From positions 1-64,000 of the forward strand of contig CAZIKB010000020.1 of assembly GCA_964539665.1 (NCBI GenBank): a stretch of 64,000 nt of DNA. Reading direction: 5' to 3'. Each line of letters starts with the position of its first letter. Position 1 is the first letter of the stretch. The notes beneath the pieces are model-generated. The model searched no databases. It saw nothing but the letters and a program-made list of their open reading frames with translations, and had not been told where the DNA came from. This document shows positions 46,638-54,924 of this stretch, piece by piece. This DNA is from CAZIKB01 sp964539665 (GTDB lineage Bacteria; Zhuqueibacterota; Zhuqueibacteria; Oceanimicrobiales; Oceanimicrobiaceae). A program made the position numbers and the translations under genes.

Positions 46638-47816
46638 ATGAATCGAATATTTATTATCCTGACAACATTCATTTTCCTTGCACCTCACGGCTGGTGTCAA
46701 TCAGATACTAACATCACCATGGCGGGTGAGCCCTACGTTTATTCTAAATGGGAGACATTCACAAGCGAATCAACACATGATGGTCTAATCAGCGACCATA
46801 TCTTTTTTCTGGAAGCAGATGGTAATAGTTTATGGATTGGCACCGAAGGTGGATTGGTGCTATATGAGAAAGGCGCCTGGAAAAGTTGGACGGAGAAGGA
46901 CGGCCTGCCGTGGAATGTGGTAATGGGAATCGCAAAAGATCCAAAAACCGGGGAATTGTGGCTGGCGCTATTTGGAGAAGGTATCGCCCGATTTAGCGGA
47001 GGCTACTTTCAACACTACACCCAAATGAACAGCGGCTTAATAAATGATGTGGTGTATGGCATAGATATTCAAGGGGATTACGTGTGGGTTGCTACCACGG
47101 CTGGCATCAGCCGGTATAATCAGGTGTCCGGAGAATGGACCTTGTTCAATGAGAAACATGCTCCAATGGAGGAAGTTTGGACTTATAATGTAGACGCTGC
47201 AGAAGACAAAGTCTATTTTGCCGTCTGGGGTGGCGGTATTCTTGAGTGGGATGTGGCCACTGAAAGCTGGAATGTTTATCATGATCCTGATGGAGAAATG
47301 GAAATTGATTTATACCGGGATGACGGCCTAATTCATGTTATTACCACCGCTGCATCTTACATCGATGGTGTGCTCTGGGCTGCAACATACTTTGGATTGA
47401 GCCGATACGATGGCCGCAACTGGCGTGGGTATATGGATCATGACAGCGGCCTTCCCAGCAATTTCATAAATTTTACGGTAGGCCGAAACGGTACTTCAAG
47501 CTATAGCTGCACAGATAAAGGACTGGGAGTGTTAGTAGATTATAAAACCGATACCTGGGTCACATATCAGCGGGATGAGGAAGACGCCGAAACATGGACC
47601 GCCCATGTGATGGTTGGAAAAAAAGAAATTAAAACCGTGCCCACTAATCTGGATTTACCAAATCATTTCACCTTAGCTCTGGAATTTATGGGAAACGATT
47701 TATGGGTTGGCACCGGACATGGACTGGCCCGAGGCATTGGCATAGGTTATTACACAGGATTGCAAGCTAAAAATACTAATTCTGGAAAGATTAAAACCTC
47801 TGATTCTCAAAATTAG
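46638..47816 (+). CDS. Exported two-component-type propeller protein
   Basis: 392 residues with a signal peptide and repeated blades of the kind found in sensor domains of hybrid two-component systems (SLWIGTEGGLVLYEKGAWKS, DYVWVATTAGISRYN, LWVGTGHGLARG). Unlike those sensors it has no membrane helix, kinase or regulator part, so it is a free periplasmic or surface propeller, possibly a ligand-binding or scaffold protein for the neighbouring cytochrome. AAGGA lies ahead of the ATG, 15 bases after the decaheme gene. Confidence 0.82.
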   Translation: MNRIFIILTTFIFLAPHGWCQSDTNITMAGEPYVYSKWETFTSESTHDGLISDHIFFLEADGNSLWIGTEGGLVLYEKGAWKSWTEKDGLPWNVVMGIAKDPKTGELWLALFGEGIARFSGGYFQHYTQMNSGLINDVVYGIDIQGDYVWVATTAGISRYNQVSGEWTLFNEKHAPMEEVWTYNVDAAEDKVYFAVWGGGILEWDVATESWNVYHDPDGEMEIDLYRDDGLIHVITTAASYIDGVLWAATYFGLSRYDGRNWRGYMDHDSGLPSNFINFTVGRNGTSSYSCTDKGLGVLVDYKTDTWVTYQRDEEDAETWTAHVMVGKKEIKTVPTNLDLPNHFTLALEFMGNDLWVGTGHGLARGIGIGYYTGLQAKNTNSGKIKTSDSQN

Positions 47817-47875
47817 AAAATCATATTTAATAGTACAATATTTTGTATTTCAATATCTGCAGGAAGAAAAGAACC

Positions 47876-49288
47876 ATGAACAGATTACATATTTTATTTG
47901 CAATTATAGTTGTCGGGTGTACTTTCATATTCTGTTCTAATGTGAGTGCGCAGACCAGTGAATCGGTTTCTGCTACAAAATCCGACACAACATCATACGG
48001 CAAAACACCCATTGAATATGAACCTTATAGCCGTTTCGAAAAGCCATATAAAAGATTTTTCATCGACACCCTGGTATATCCCGGCTATGGGCGGCATATC
48101 CCAGTACCCGAACAAATTGACACGGTTAAAATAGGTTTTATCGGTCCCATTATTGGCTCTGTTTCTGAGTCTGCGGGAGGCCCGGATGAAATAAAATTAA
48201 AGGTGAACCAGCGAGTCGTGCGTTGGGATGGCTATCGGGCTTCTCATCTGGCGCCGATTGGGATTAAAATGTTTCAGGGTGCCCAACTTGCAATTGAACA
48301 TGCAAATACAAACGGTGGCTATAAAGGAAAAGTACCCTATAAGCTGATTGTTCGTAACGACAACGGTAACTGGCGTTCTTCCGGAAGAGAGGTCATTACG
48401 CTTGCATATAAAGATAGCGTTTGGGCTATCCTTGGGACAGTGGATGGGGCAAATAGCCATATTGCCATACGCGCTGCTCTAAAAGCTGAAATTCCAGTTA
48501 TGAATACTGCGGATACTGATCCCACATTTGTGGAAACCAGAATTCCCTGGGTGTTCCGATGCATCACAGACGACCGGCAGATGTGCTATCTACTGGCGGA
48601 TTTCGCCTTTAAAAAATTGGGGCTCAAACGCATAGCTGCACTTCGTGCAACCAACCGCTACGGGCGCATGAGTATTGACGAGTTCCGGGACGCGGCCACG
48701 CGTCTTGGGTATCCCTTCAAGATCGAACTGCAATATCAAGAGGGCGATACGGATTTCAGCAGTCAGTTAAAGAGGATTCAAGCAATGAAGGCGGATGGTG
48801 TAATCACTTACGGCAACGCAATCGAATCTGCTTTGATACTCAAACAAATGCGGGAAATGGGCATGGAGCAGTGGTTCTTCGGCAGCGATCGCATGGTTAC
48901 ACCTGAATTTCTTGAAATCGTCGAAGAGAATCATGGACGTGTAGCAGCAGGCTATCCGTATGATCCTACCAGTGAAGATGCTGAGTATCTGCAATTTGTA
49001 GAAGATTTTCAGAACCAGTATGGAGATGCACCAGAAACATACGCCGCACATGCTTATGACGGCATGAATATGATTATTGCGGCCATTGAAAAAGCCGGAT
49101 TGAATCGAGCACTCATTAGAGATCAACTGGTTGCTATGTCCCAATATAAGGGTGTAACTGGCAGAAAAGAATTCGATGCGGTCTACAGCGATAGAAGTCC
49201 TGCTTTTTTAGCAATCTTTAAAAACGGCAAATTCGAATATTATACCAAGGAAGAAATTTTCTCGGATAAAATTGATCTACCTCGGTAA
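47876..49288 (+). CDS. ABC-type (Leu/amide family) periplasmic binding protein 1
   Basis: 470 residues. Signal peptide ends near VSAQ; an extra segment of about 75 residues precedes the binding fold, which starts at IDTVKIGFIGPI. Two lobes of the periplasmic-binding-6 (branched-chain amino acid, amide, urea) type are seen: FQGAQLAIEHANTNGGYKGK, WAILGTVDGANSHIAIRAAL and YAAHAYDGMNMIIAAIEKAG. The ATG at 47876 has AGGAAG upstream and beats the TTG at 47843. No permease or ATPase genes accompany it, so it may be a sensor or a carrier for a distant system. Confidence 0.85.
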   Translation: MNRLHILFAIIVVGCTFIFCSNVSAQTSESVSATKSDTTSYGKTPIEYEPYSRFEKPYKRFFIDTLVYPGYGRHIPVPEQIDTVKIGFIGPIIGSVSESAGGPDEIKLKVNQRVVRWDGYRASHLAPIGIKMFQGAQLAIEHANTNGGYKGKVPYKLIVRNDNGNWRSSGREVITLAYKDSVWAILGTVDGANSHIAIRAALKAEIPVMNTADTDPTFVETRIPWVFRCITDDRQMCYLLADFAFKKLGLKRIAALRATNRYGRMSIDEFRDAATRLGYPFKIELQYQEGDTDFSSQLKRIQAMKADGVITYGNAIESALILKQMREMGMEQWFFGSDRMVTPEFLEIVEENHGRVAAGYPYDPTSEDAEYLQFVEDFQNQYGDAPETYAAHAYDGMNMIIAAIEKAGLNRALIRDQLVAMSQYKGVTGRKEFDAVYSDRSPAFLAIFKNGKFEYYTKEEIFSDKIDLPR

Positions 49289-49305
49289 TTGAACTTCTAG
49301 GTGAT

Positions 49306-50541
49306 ATGAAAACCCATCGATTGCTCTGGATTTTGTGGTTAGTTTTCTTCTGGACAGTCCAGATACAGAGTCAAACCAAAACCTCTGCTCAAACTGCTCA
49401 CCAAAGAAAGCCACCAGGTGTTCTGGATTCACCTGTGAATTTTTCAGGATGGATAGGAACCAGCAGGAGTCCTGATCAGCTAAAAGAAATTCGTATTGGT
49501 TTTTTCGCACCGGTGGACCCGGATGATCTGGTGGGCGCTTCTATGCTTAATGCTGCTGTGTTGGCGGTAGAAGAAGCAAATGCTGCGGGAGGATTCCAGG
49601 GCGTACCGTTCAGACTGGTTAAACGCTGGGCACACAAACCCTGGGGCGCTGGCTCCAAAGAAATGATTAAGCTGGTGTATCAGGACAGTGTGTGGGCAGT
49701 GATTGGATCTTTGAACGGAAGTGCAACGCATGTCGCGGAACAGGTTGTAACCAAAGCGTGGGTACCTCTGCTCTCGCCAGTCTCGGCTGATCCGACGCTT
49801 ACTTATATTCGCATTCCATGGATGTTCCGGCTACCTCCCGATGACCAGAAACAGGCGGAAGCTATTGTACACAAAGGAATTCAGGCGTTATCTCTGAATA
49901 ATATTGGTCTCATCACTTCTACTGATCACGACGGCCGTATATTTGCAAAGGAAACGCTCGCCACAATGAATGATGCACAGACTCCGCCAGTATTTCATTT
50001 TCAGTTGCCTCTGCCCGGGATTGATTTTAATGATATCGTCCAACGAGTGCTGTCATTCAATCCTGATGGAGTCATTGTACGCCTGCCGTGGGGTGAAACT
50101 CTTGAATTGCTGAATCATTTTCAACACAGTGATTTTGATGTCCCCGTATTCATTCCCTGGATTCCGGGTTTGCAGGAGGCAGATTTGACAAATCAATACG
50201 ATGGAGATATTTTCTTTGTGCAACCGTTTTCTGGAACGGGAAATCCAGTATATACCGCCTTCGCTCAAATTTATCGAGAGCGCTATGAAGCGAGCCCCAC
50301 GCCTGGCGCCACCTACACCTATGATGCTGTAAATATTCTGATCCAATCACTACAAAAAAGCGGATTAAACCGGGCCAGACTTCGGGATGCTATTGCCGGG
50401 ATCGGCGATTTTCATGGCGCCACCGGTAAAATTTCCTGGGATAACGGCGGCGGAAATGTAGCAGAACCTGTTCTTCGGATTCTATCTGGAAAAGCACCGA
50501 CCGTGAAAGGGAAAATGCAAAAAATCAATATTTTGCATTGA
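49306..50541 (+). CDS. ABC-type (Leu/amide family) periplasmic binding protein 2
   Basis: 411 residues with a signal peptide. Same family as the preceding protein (IRIGFFAPVDPDDLVGASML, WAVIGSLNGSATHVAEQVVT, YTYDAVNILIQSLQKSGLNR) but well diverged, so the pair probably arose by old duplication and may bind different ligands or act as a heterodimer. AGGTG lies just before the ATG, 17 bases after the first copy. No transporter membrane component lies in the operon. Confidence 0.85.
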   Translation: MKTHRLLWILWLVFFWTVQIQSQTKTSAQTAHQRKPPGVLDSPVNFSGWIGTSRSPDQLKEIRIGFFAPVDPDDLVGASMLNAAVLAVEEANAAGGFQGVPFRLVKRWAHKPWGAGSKEMIKLVYQDSVWAVIGSLNGSATHVAEQVVTKAWVPLLSPVSADPTLTYIRIPWMFRLPPDDQKQAEAIVHKGIQALSLNNIGLITSTDHDGRIFAKETLATMNDAQTPPVFHFQLPLPGIDFNDIVQRVLSFNPDGVIVRLPWGETLELLNHFQHSDFDVPVFIPWIPGLQEADLTNQYDGDIFFVQPFSGTGNPVYTAFAQIYRERYEASPTPGATYTYDAVNILIQSLQKSGLNRARLRDAIAGIGDFHGATGKISWDNGGGNVAEPVLRILSGKAPTVKGKMQKINILH

Positions 50542-50622
50542 AGGAATTAGCTCATCAGGGTCTTCAGCCTTTTCAGCCAGATTTGTAACTAACATTTTTA
50601 AGCAAAAAAAGGAGACAATTTA

Positions 50623-51951
50623 ATGTATAACACTCAATCTATTCAACGGGTTATCGATTTAACGGATCCTTCTAAAAACATTATTTATAATATGACAGTA
50701 GAAAAAGCCAGAGAGCTTGTTGCGTGTGGTAATCCAGAGAAAGTTCGCACCATTGACGGTCAATTCGCTATTGTAGCAAAGAAAGGCAAAAAAGTACGCC
50801 TGGCGCGCTCTATAGGAAGACCACTGCGTTATTTTATTGCCAAAAAAGCGGATGGCCCAAATCTTATCGTAGCAGACCGAATCGATACTATTTTCAATTA
50901 TTTAAACAAAGAGAAAATTGACGACCAATTTCATCCTTCATATACGCGTATGGCGCCAGCACATTACGTCACTGAAGTTGACCTTGTTGGTTGCCCGGAT
51001 CCAAATCCGACTTATCAGAGATTTTTCACACCCTTAAGAAACACCCAAAAGCTGGATGTTGTTGATATTGGCTGCCTTTATATGCAGACCCTGTACGATG
51101 AAATTGTCAAATGGCTGCAAAACAGAGCCACAGAAGGTCCCATAGGAGTATGTTTTTCAGGCGGGATTGACAGCGGTTCGATTTTCCTGCTAACCTATAA
51201 TGCGATGCTTAAACTTGGATTATCTCCGGCACGGCTTAAGGCTTTTACGCTTGCTGTTGAAGGCGGCGGTGATGATTTGGCTCAAGCAAAATGTTTCCTC
51301 GATAAACTTGATCTCTCTATGTTTCTGGAACCGATTGAAGTCTCAAAAGATGATGTGAATTGGCGGGATACGATTCGTGTAGTCGAGGATTACAAGCCTC
51401 TCGACATCCAGGCTGCAGCCATGACTCTTGCCTTATATCGTGGTATTAGAAAGCGTTATCCGGAATGGCGCTTCTTTATTGACGGGGACGGCGGAGATGA
51501 AAACCTGAAAGATTATCCCATTGAAGAAAATCCTGAACTCACTATTCGCAGTGTCTTAAATAATTTAATGCTTTATCATGAAGGCTGGGGTGTGGACTCA
51601 ATCAAGCATTCCCTGACCTATTCCGGTGGACTCAGTCGAGGTTACACACGCACCTACGCTACCGCAAGCCTGTTTGGCTTTGATAACTATAGCCCTTACA
51701 CACTTCCAAACGTGATTGAGGTTGCGGAATCCATACCGTACGTGGCTTTAACAGAATGGAACCATGAGAAGTTGTATCGATTAAAAGGCGAGATTGTCTC
51801 CAAAGGTATAAAATCCATAACAGGTATGGATATGCCTGTATTTCCAAAACGCAGGTTTCAGCATGGCGCTGCAACACATAGTGAGTTTGACAATTTGTTT
51901 CCCAAAAAACCTGCTGAGTACCGACGAACTTTCTACAGTGTCTATGAATGA
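50623..51951 (+). CDS. Asparagine-synthetase-like adenylating amide synthetase without glutaminase Cys
   Basis: 442 residues. The N-terminal about 130 residues keep part of the AsnB Ntn fold (DGQFAIVAKKGKKVRLARSI) but begin with Met-Tyr: the nucleophile Cys2 and the first strands are missing, as in beta-lactam synthetase-type members. The synthetase half has the PP-loop SGGIDS (179-184) and GDGGDE (288-293). It probably adenylates a carboxylate and joins it to an amine, without taking ammonia from glutamine. AGGAGA lies ahead of the ATG. Its stop overlaps the radical SAM gene by 8 bases, so the two are translationally coupled. Confidence 0.83.
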   Translation: MYNTQSIQRVIDLTDPSKNIIYNMTVEKARELVACGNPEKVRTIDGQFAIVAKKGKKVRLARSIGRPLRYFIAKKADGPNLIVADRIDTIFNYLNKEKIDDQFHPSYTRMAPAHYVTEVDLVGCPDPNPTYQRFFTPLRNTQKLDVVDIGCLYMQTLYDEIVKWLQNRATEGPIGVCFSGGIDSGSIFLLTYNAMLKLGLSPARLKAFTLAVEGGGDDLAQAKCFLDKLDLSMFLEPIEVSKDDVNWRDTIRVVEDYKPLDIQAAAMTLALYRGIRKRYPEWRFFIDGDGGDENLKDYPIEENPELTIRSVLNNLMLYHEGWGVDSIKHSLTYSGGLSRGYTRTYATASLFGFDNYSPYTLPNVIEVAESIPYVALTEWNHEKLYRLKGEIVSKGIKSITGMDMPVFPKRRFQHGAATHSEFDNLFPKKPAEYRRTFYSVYE

Positions 51952-52891
51952 GGCTTCACCTGTTCAGCCTGATGATCGGTGGATATTAGCACAACGCCCA
52001 TCGAAAAATTCTGTGAACGCCTGGCAGCCTTATGCTTATCTCGCAGAAAAAGAACGAATGCAAAACGGTGTGGTCGAAAATGTGGCAACCATATTTCTGA
52101 CAAATCGTGAATGCCCATTCCGCTGCCTGATGTGTGATCTCTGGAAGAATACAACGGAACACCGAGTGCCTGAGGGAGCAATCCCAACACAAATTCAATA
52201 CGCTTTGGAGCAGCTCCCACCAGCCTCACAAATCAAGCTGTACAATAGCGGTAATTTTTTCGATGATCAAGCGATTCCACCTGTCGATATCCCAGAGATC
52301 GCGAAGCTGATAGAGTCATTCGAATCAGTCATTGTCGAATGCCATCCTCGGCTGGTGAGTAATCGCTGTCTGGCCTTTCGGGATTTATTACGATCTGAGC
52401 TGCAAATAGCAATGGGTTTAGAAACCGTCCATCCTGATGTGCTCAAGAAATTAAACAAGCGCATGACGCTGAAAGATTTTGAGCATGCCGCGAATTTTCT
52501 CATAAATAATGACCTGTCAGTTCGAGCTTTTATACTGCTTGGCGCTCCCTATCTGAACGAAGCAGAATCAGTAATTTGGGCCAGGCGCTCAATAGATTTT
52601 GCCTTCGATGTCGGGGTAGAATGTTGTGTGATCATTCCAACGAGGAGTGGAAATGGTGCAATAGAACGGCTGCATAAACTCGGGTTATATGGCCCACCGA
52701 AAATTGCATCCCTGGAAGAAGTGCTTGAATACGGAATTCAGTTACAGCAAGGACGTGTGTTTGCCGACCTCTGGGATGTTGAGAAATTCGCAAATTGTAA
52801 TCAATGCAGTGCACAGCGAATTCACAGGATGGGCCAGATGAATTTCACACAAATGATAGCGTCAGTTATACATTGTAACTTTTGTTTTTAA
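51944..52891 (+). CDS. Radical SAM enzyme of the archaeosine-synthase (RaSEA)-like group
   Basis: 315 residues from the ATG at 51944, which overlaps the end of the synthetase gene. The [4Fe-4S] motif is CX3CX2C (Cys57, 61, 64: CPFRCLMC), followed by DLWKNTTEH. IKLYNSGNFFDDQAIPP, MGLETVHPDVLKKLNKRMT and VIPTRSGNGA are typical of the group containing archaeosine synthase RaSEA, which cleaves a C-N bond in a lysine adduct. Two CXXC pairs near the C-terminus (CNQC, CNFC) may bind another metal centre. An upstream ATG (51863) lies deep in the synthetase gene and is unlikely. It is the last gene of the ten-gene locus. Confidence 0.83.
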   Translation: MNEASPVQPDDRWILAQRPSKNSVNAWQPYAYLAEKERMQNGVVENVATIFLTNRECPFRCLMCDLWKNTTEHRVPEGAIPTQIQYALEQLPPASQIKLYNSGNFFDDQAIPPVDIPEIAKLIESFESVIVECHPRLVSNRCLAFRDLLRSELQIAMGLETVHPDVLKKLNKRMTLKDFEHAANFLINNDLSVRAFILLGAPYLNEAESVIWARRSIDFAFDVGVECCVIIPTRSGNGAIERLHKLGLYGPPKIASLEEVLEYGIQLQQGRVFADLWDVEKFANCNQCSAQRIHRMGQMNFTQMIASVIHCNFCF

Positions 52892-52913
52892 GGTTATAAT
52901 TCTGAGGTGAGTG

Positions 52914-54578
52914 TTACTCTCGAATACCAACGCCCTGTTCAATTGTCAGATAGCGGTCAGCTTCAAGTTCTTGAAAAACCTCTGTAGTACCGTCCGTCCA
53001 ACGAATCTCCAGCCGATCAACCTGCTTATAATCACCGAGACCGAAGTGCATTCGAGGATCATTATAGGAGAGGTAACTGGTTGCCCACTGGTTGATCCTG
53101 ACTTGTTTTTTCATGCCTGCCTGTATCGTCACTCTGGCTCCAATTGCAGAAGCGGTTCCTTTTTTCCCAACCAGAGTTACTCCCAGCCAGTGATTTCGAT
53201 TGCCCCCCTCGTTTTGAAGAAGCGTTGCTGTGGCGCGCAGGTCCACATGAGAGACAATAATGTCTAAATCTCCATCATTGTCAAAATCCCAAACCGCAGC
53301 TCCCCGTCCGGAACGCTTATCTTTAAAATAGGTGCTTCGCTCTGGTCCTACATTGTGAAAATGTCCGGTTCCATCGTTTTCCAACAAGAGTGGTGGTTGC
53401 TCGACAAGTTCTTCTGCTAATCCATTTGCCGAGAAGAGGTCTAAGTCGCCATCGTTATCAAAATCGAAAAGAGCGGCTGCCCATACACCCAAACCTGCAA
53501 ATGCGCTGCTAAGGCCGCTCCACTCTGTAATATCTTCAAAAATACCATCCCCGAGATTACGGTAAAGCGCTCCATATCGAAGGTCTACAACCAGCAAATC
53601 AATTAATCCATCCCCATCAATATCTCCGATTGAGCCGTGCATGGAGCCAGTTGGCATCCCCCGATCGTTGACAGTTACGCCTGAAGCTTGAGCAACTTCC
53701 TTGAATTTACCGTTTCCATCGTTTCGAAACAGAAAATTCATCTGGTGATCATTCCCCTGGAATATATCTAAATCTCCATCGTCATCGTAGTCAAAAACGG
53801 TCAATCCCATACATTTCGACTCAGGGTAGTGTAATCCCAGCTCCTTTGTAATATCGGTAAAGCTGCCATCGGTTTCCTGACGGTAAAACATGGAGGCCTG
53901 CCCGTGGTACTCGGACGGATGCGGCATCATATCTGGTGTGGTTGGAGATACATAAGATGGATCAAATGCCAGGAAATTACATACCATCAAATCCAGCGCC
54001 TCGTCACCATTGTAATCCCAGAAGGCTACTCCAGCGCTCCACTTGGTATGCCCGTTCAGTTTTTCTGGCCCCCTGAGTCCCAATGAGTCAGTAACATCTG
54101 TGAAAGTGCCATCTCCATTATTAAGGTAAAAAACATTGGGGCCGTAATTCAAAAGATAAATATCAACATCACCATCGTCGTCATAGTCTATTGCCCCGGC
54201 AGCCATACTCCATTGGCGATCATCAACTCCGGCTTTCTCAGAAACTTCTGTAAACGATCCATCACCGTTATTACGATAAAGTCGATTCGGCGTATCTTTA
54301 AACACTAATCCTGCCGGGTCGCTGACACCTTCCAGATATGTTCCATTTAGCATATATAAATCAAGATCTCCGTCACCGTCATAATCAAACACCGTAATTC
54401 CGGAACCGCTGCTCTCCAGAATATTTTCGTAAGTATAGTCACCGAATGTATATTTAAAATCAATTCCTGCCTGCTCAGTTATATCAGTGAAAGTTACATC
54501 TGGCGTCTGGGCCCATGAGGTCACAGTGATAGCTATTAAAGGTAGAGAACAAATATTACGTAATAATTTCAATCTCAC
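52914..54578 (-). CDS. FG-GAP/UnbV (CRTAC1-like) exported protein
   Basis: 554 residues with a signal peptide (ending near SWAQ), FG-GAP blades with DYDGDGDLDLY-type Ca loops, and a UnbV domain from about residue 455 (VTLVGKKGTASAIGARVTI). It resembles the UnbV protein inside the ten-gene locus in size and domain order. It converges on the radical SAM gene with 22 bases between the stop codons and diverges from the TPR/UnbV lipoprotein gene. Confidence 0.87.
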   Translation of the reverse strand: MRLKLLRNICSLPLIAITVTSWAQTPDVTFTDITEQAGIDFKYTFGDYTYENILESSGSGITVFDYDGDGDLDLYMLNGTYLEGVSDPAGLVFKDTPNRLYRNNGDGSFTEVSEKAGVDDRQWSMAAGAIDYDDDGDVDIYLLNYGPNVFYLNNGDGTFTDVTDSLGLRGPEKLNGHTKWSAGVAFWDYNGDEALDLMVCNFLAFDPSYVSPTTPDMMPHPSEYHGQASMFYRQETDGSFTDITKELGLHYPESKCMGLTVFDYDDDGDLDIFQGNDHQMNFLFRNDGNGKFKEVAQASGVTVNDRGMPTGSMHGSIGDIDGDGLIDLLVVDLRYGALYRNLGDGIFEDITEWSGLSSAFAGLGVWAAALFDFDNDGDLDLFSANGLAEELVEQPPLLLENDGTGHFHNVGPERSTYFKDKRSGRGAAVWDFDNDGDLDIIVSHVDLRATATLLQNEGGNRNHWLGVTLVGKKGTASAIGARVTIQAGMKKQVRINQWATSYLSYNDPRMHFGLGDYKQVDRLEIRWTDGTTEVFQELEADRYLTIEQGVGIRE

Positions 54579-54924
54579 TTATCAACTCAAGTTAAATATT
54601 CATGAAAAATTTAATAATCATTTTCTATCAAAAACATTATCAGGATTTCAATAAAATTCAGATTTTCAATATATTTAAACCTGTTTCAAAATGCAACCTA
54701 TATTTATTTTAAGTGGTCACATGTCAGTTATGGTGGGGATTATGCAAAATCATGGGTATCCTCTTTGTATGTTTTTCTTGATTTTTAAGAGGAATTTATA
54801 TACTTTAAATTAAATTATCAGTGTTAAAGCTTTCCTAAATTGGACGGCTAACACAACAAATATTCCTCAGATAATAATGAGTAATGGTCATAAAATTATA
54901 ATTTAAATATGAGTTGAATCTTCG
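54579..54924. other. Divergent AT-rich promoter region
   Basis: 346 bases between two divergent UnbV genes, with no open frame of note. It must hold both promoters. A GG-N10-GC spacing occurs at 54732-54745 (TGGTGGGGATTATGCA), but the -24 box lacks the conserved C and A, so I do not call it. Confidence 0.5.

Noticed and set aside
50623..52891. RiPP cluster with a precursor peptide next to the radical SAM gene
   Set aside because: No short frame with a leader-like sequence and ribosome site was found near the synthetase or radical SAM genes, and the radical SAM lacks a SPASM-type C-terminus.
54731..54746. Sigma-54-like spacing TGGTGGGGATTATGCA upstream of the TPR/UnbV lipoprotein
   Set aside because: GG and GC are 10 bases apart, but the -24 box lacks the conserved CA and the -12 box has only TGCA. 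Too weak in an AT-rich region.
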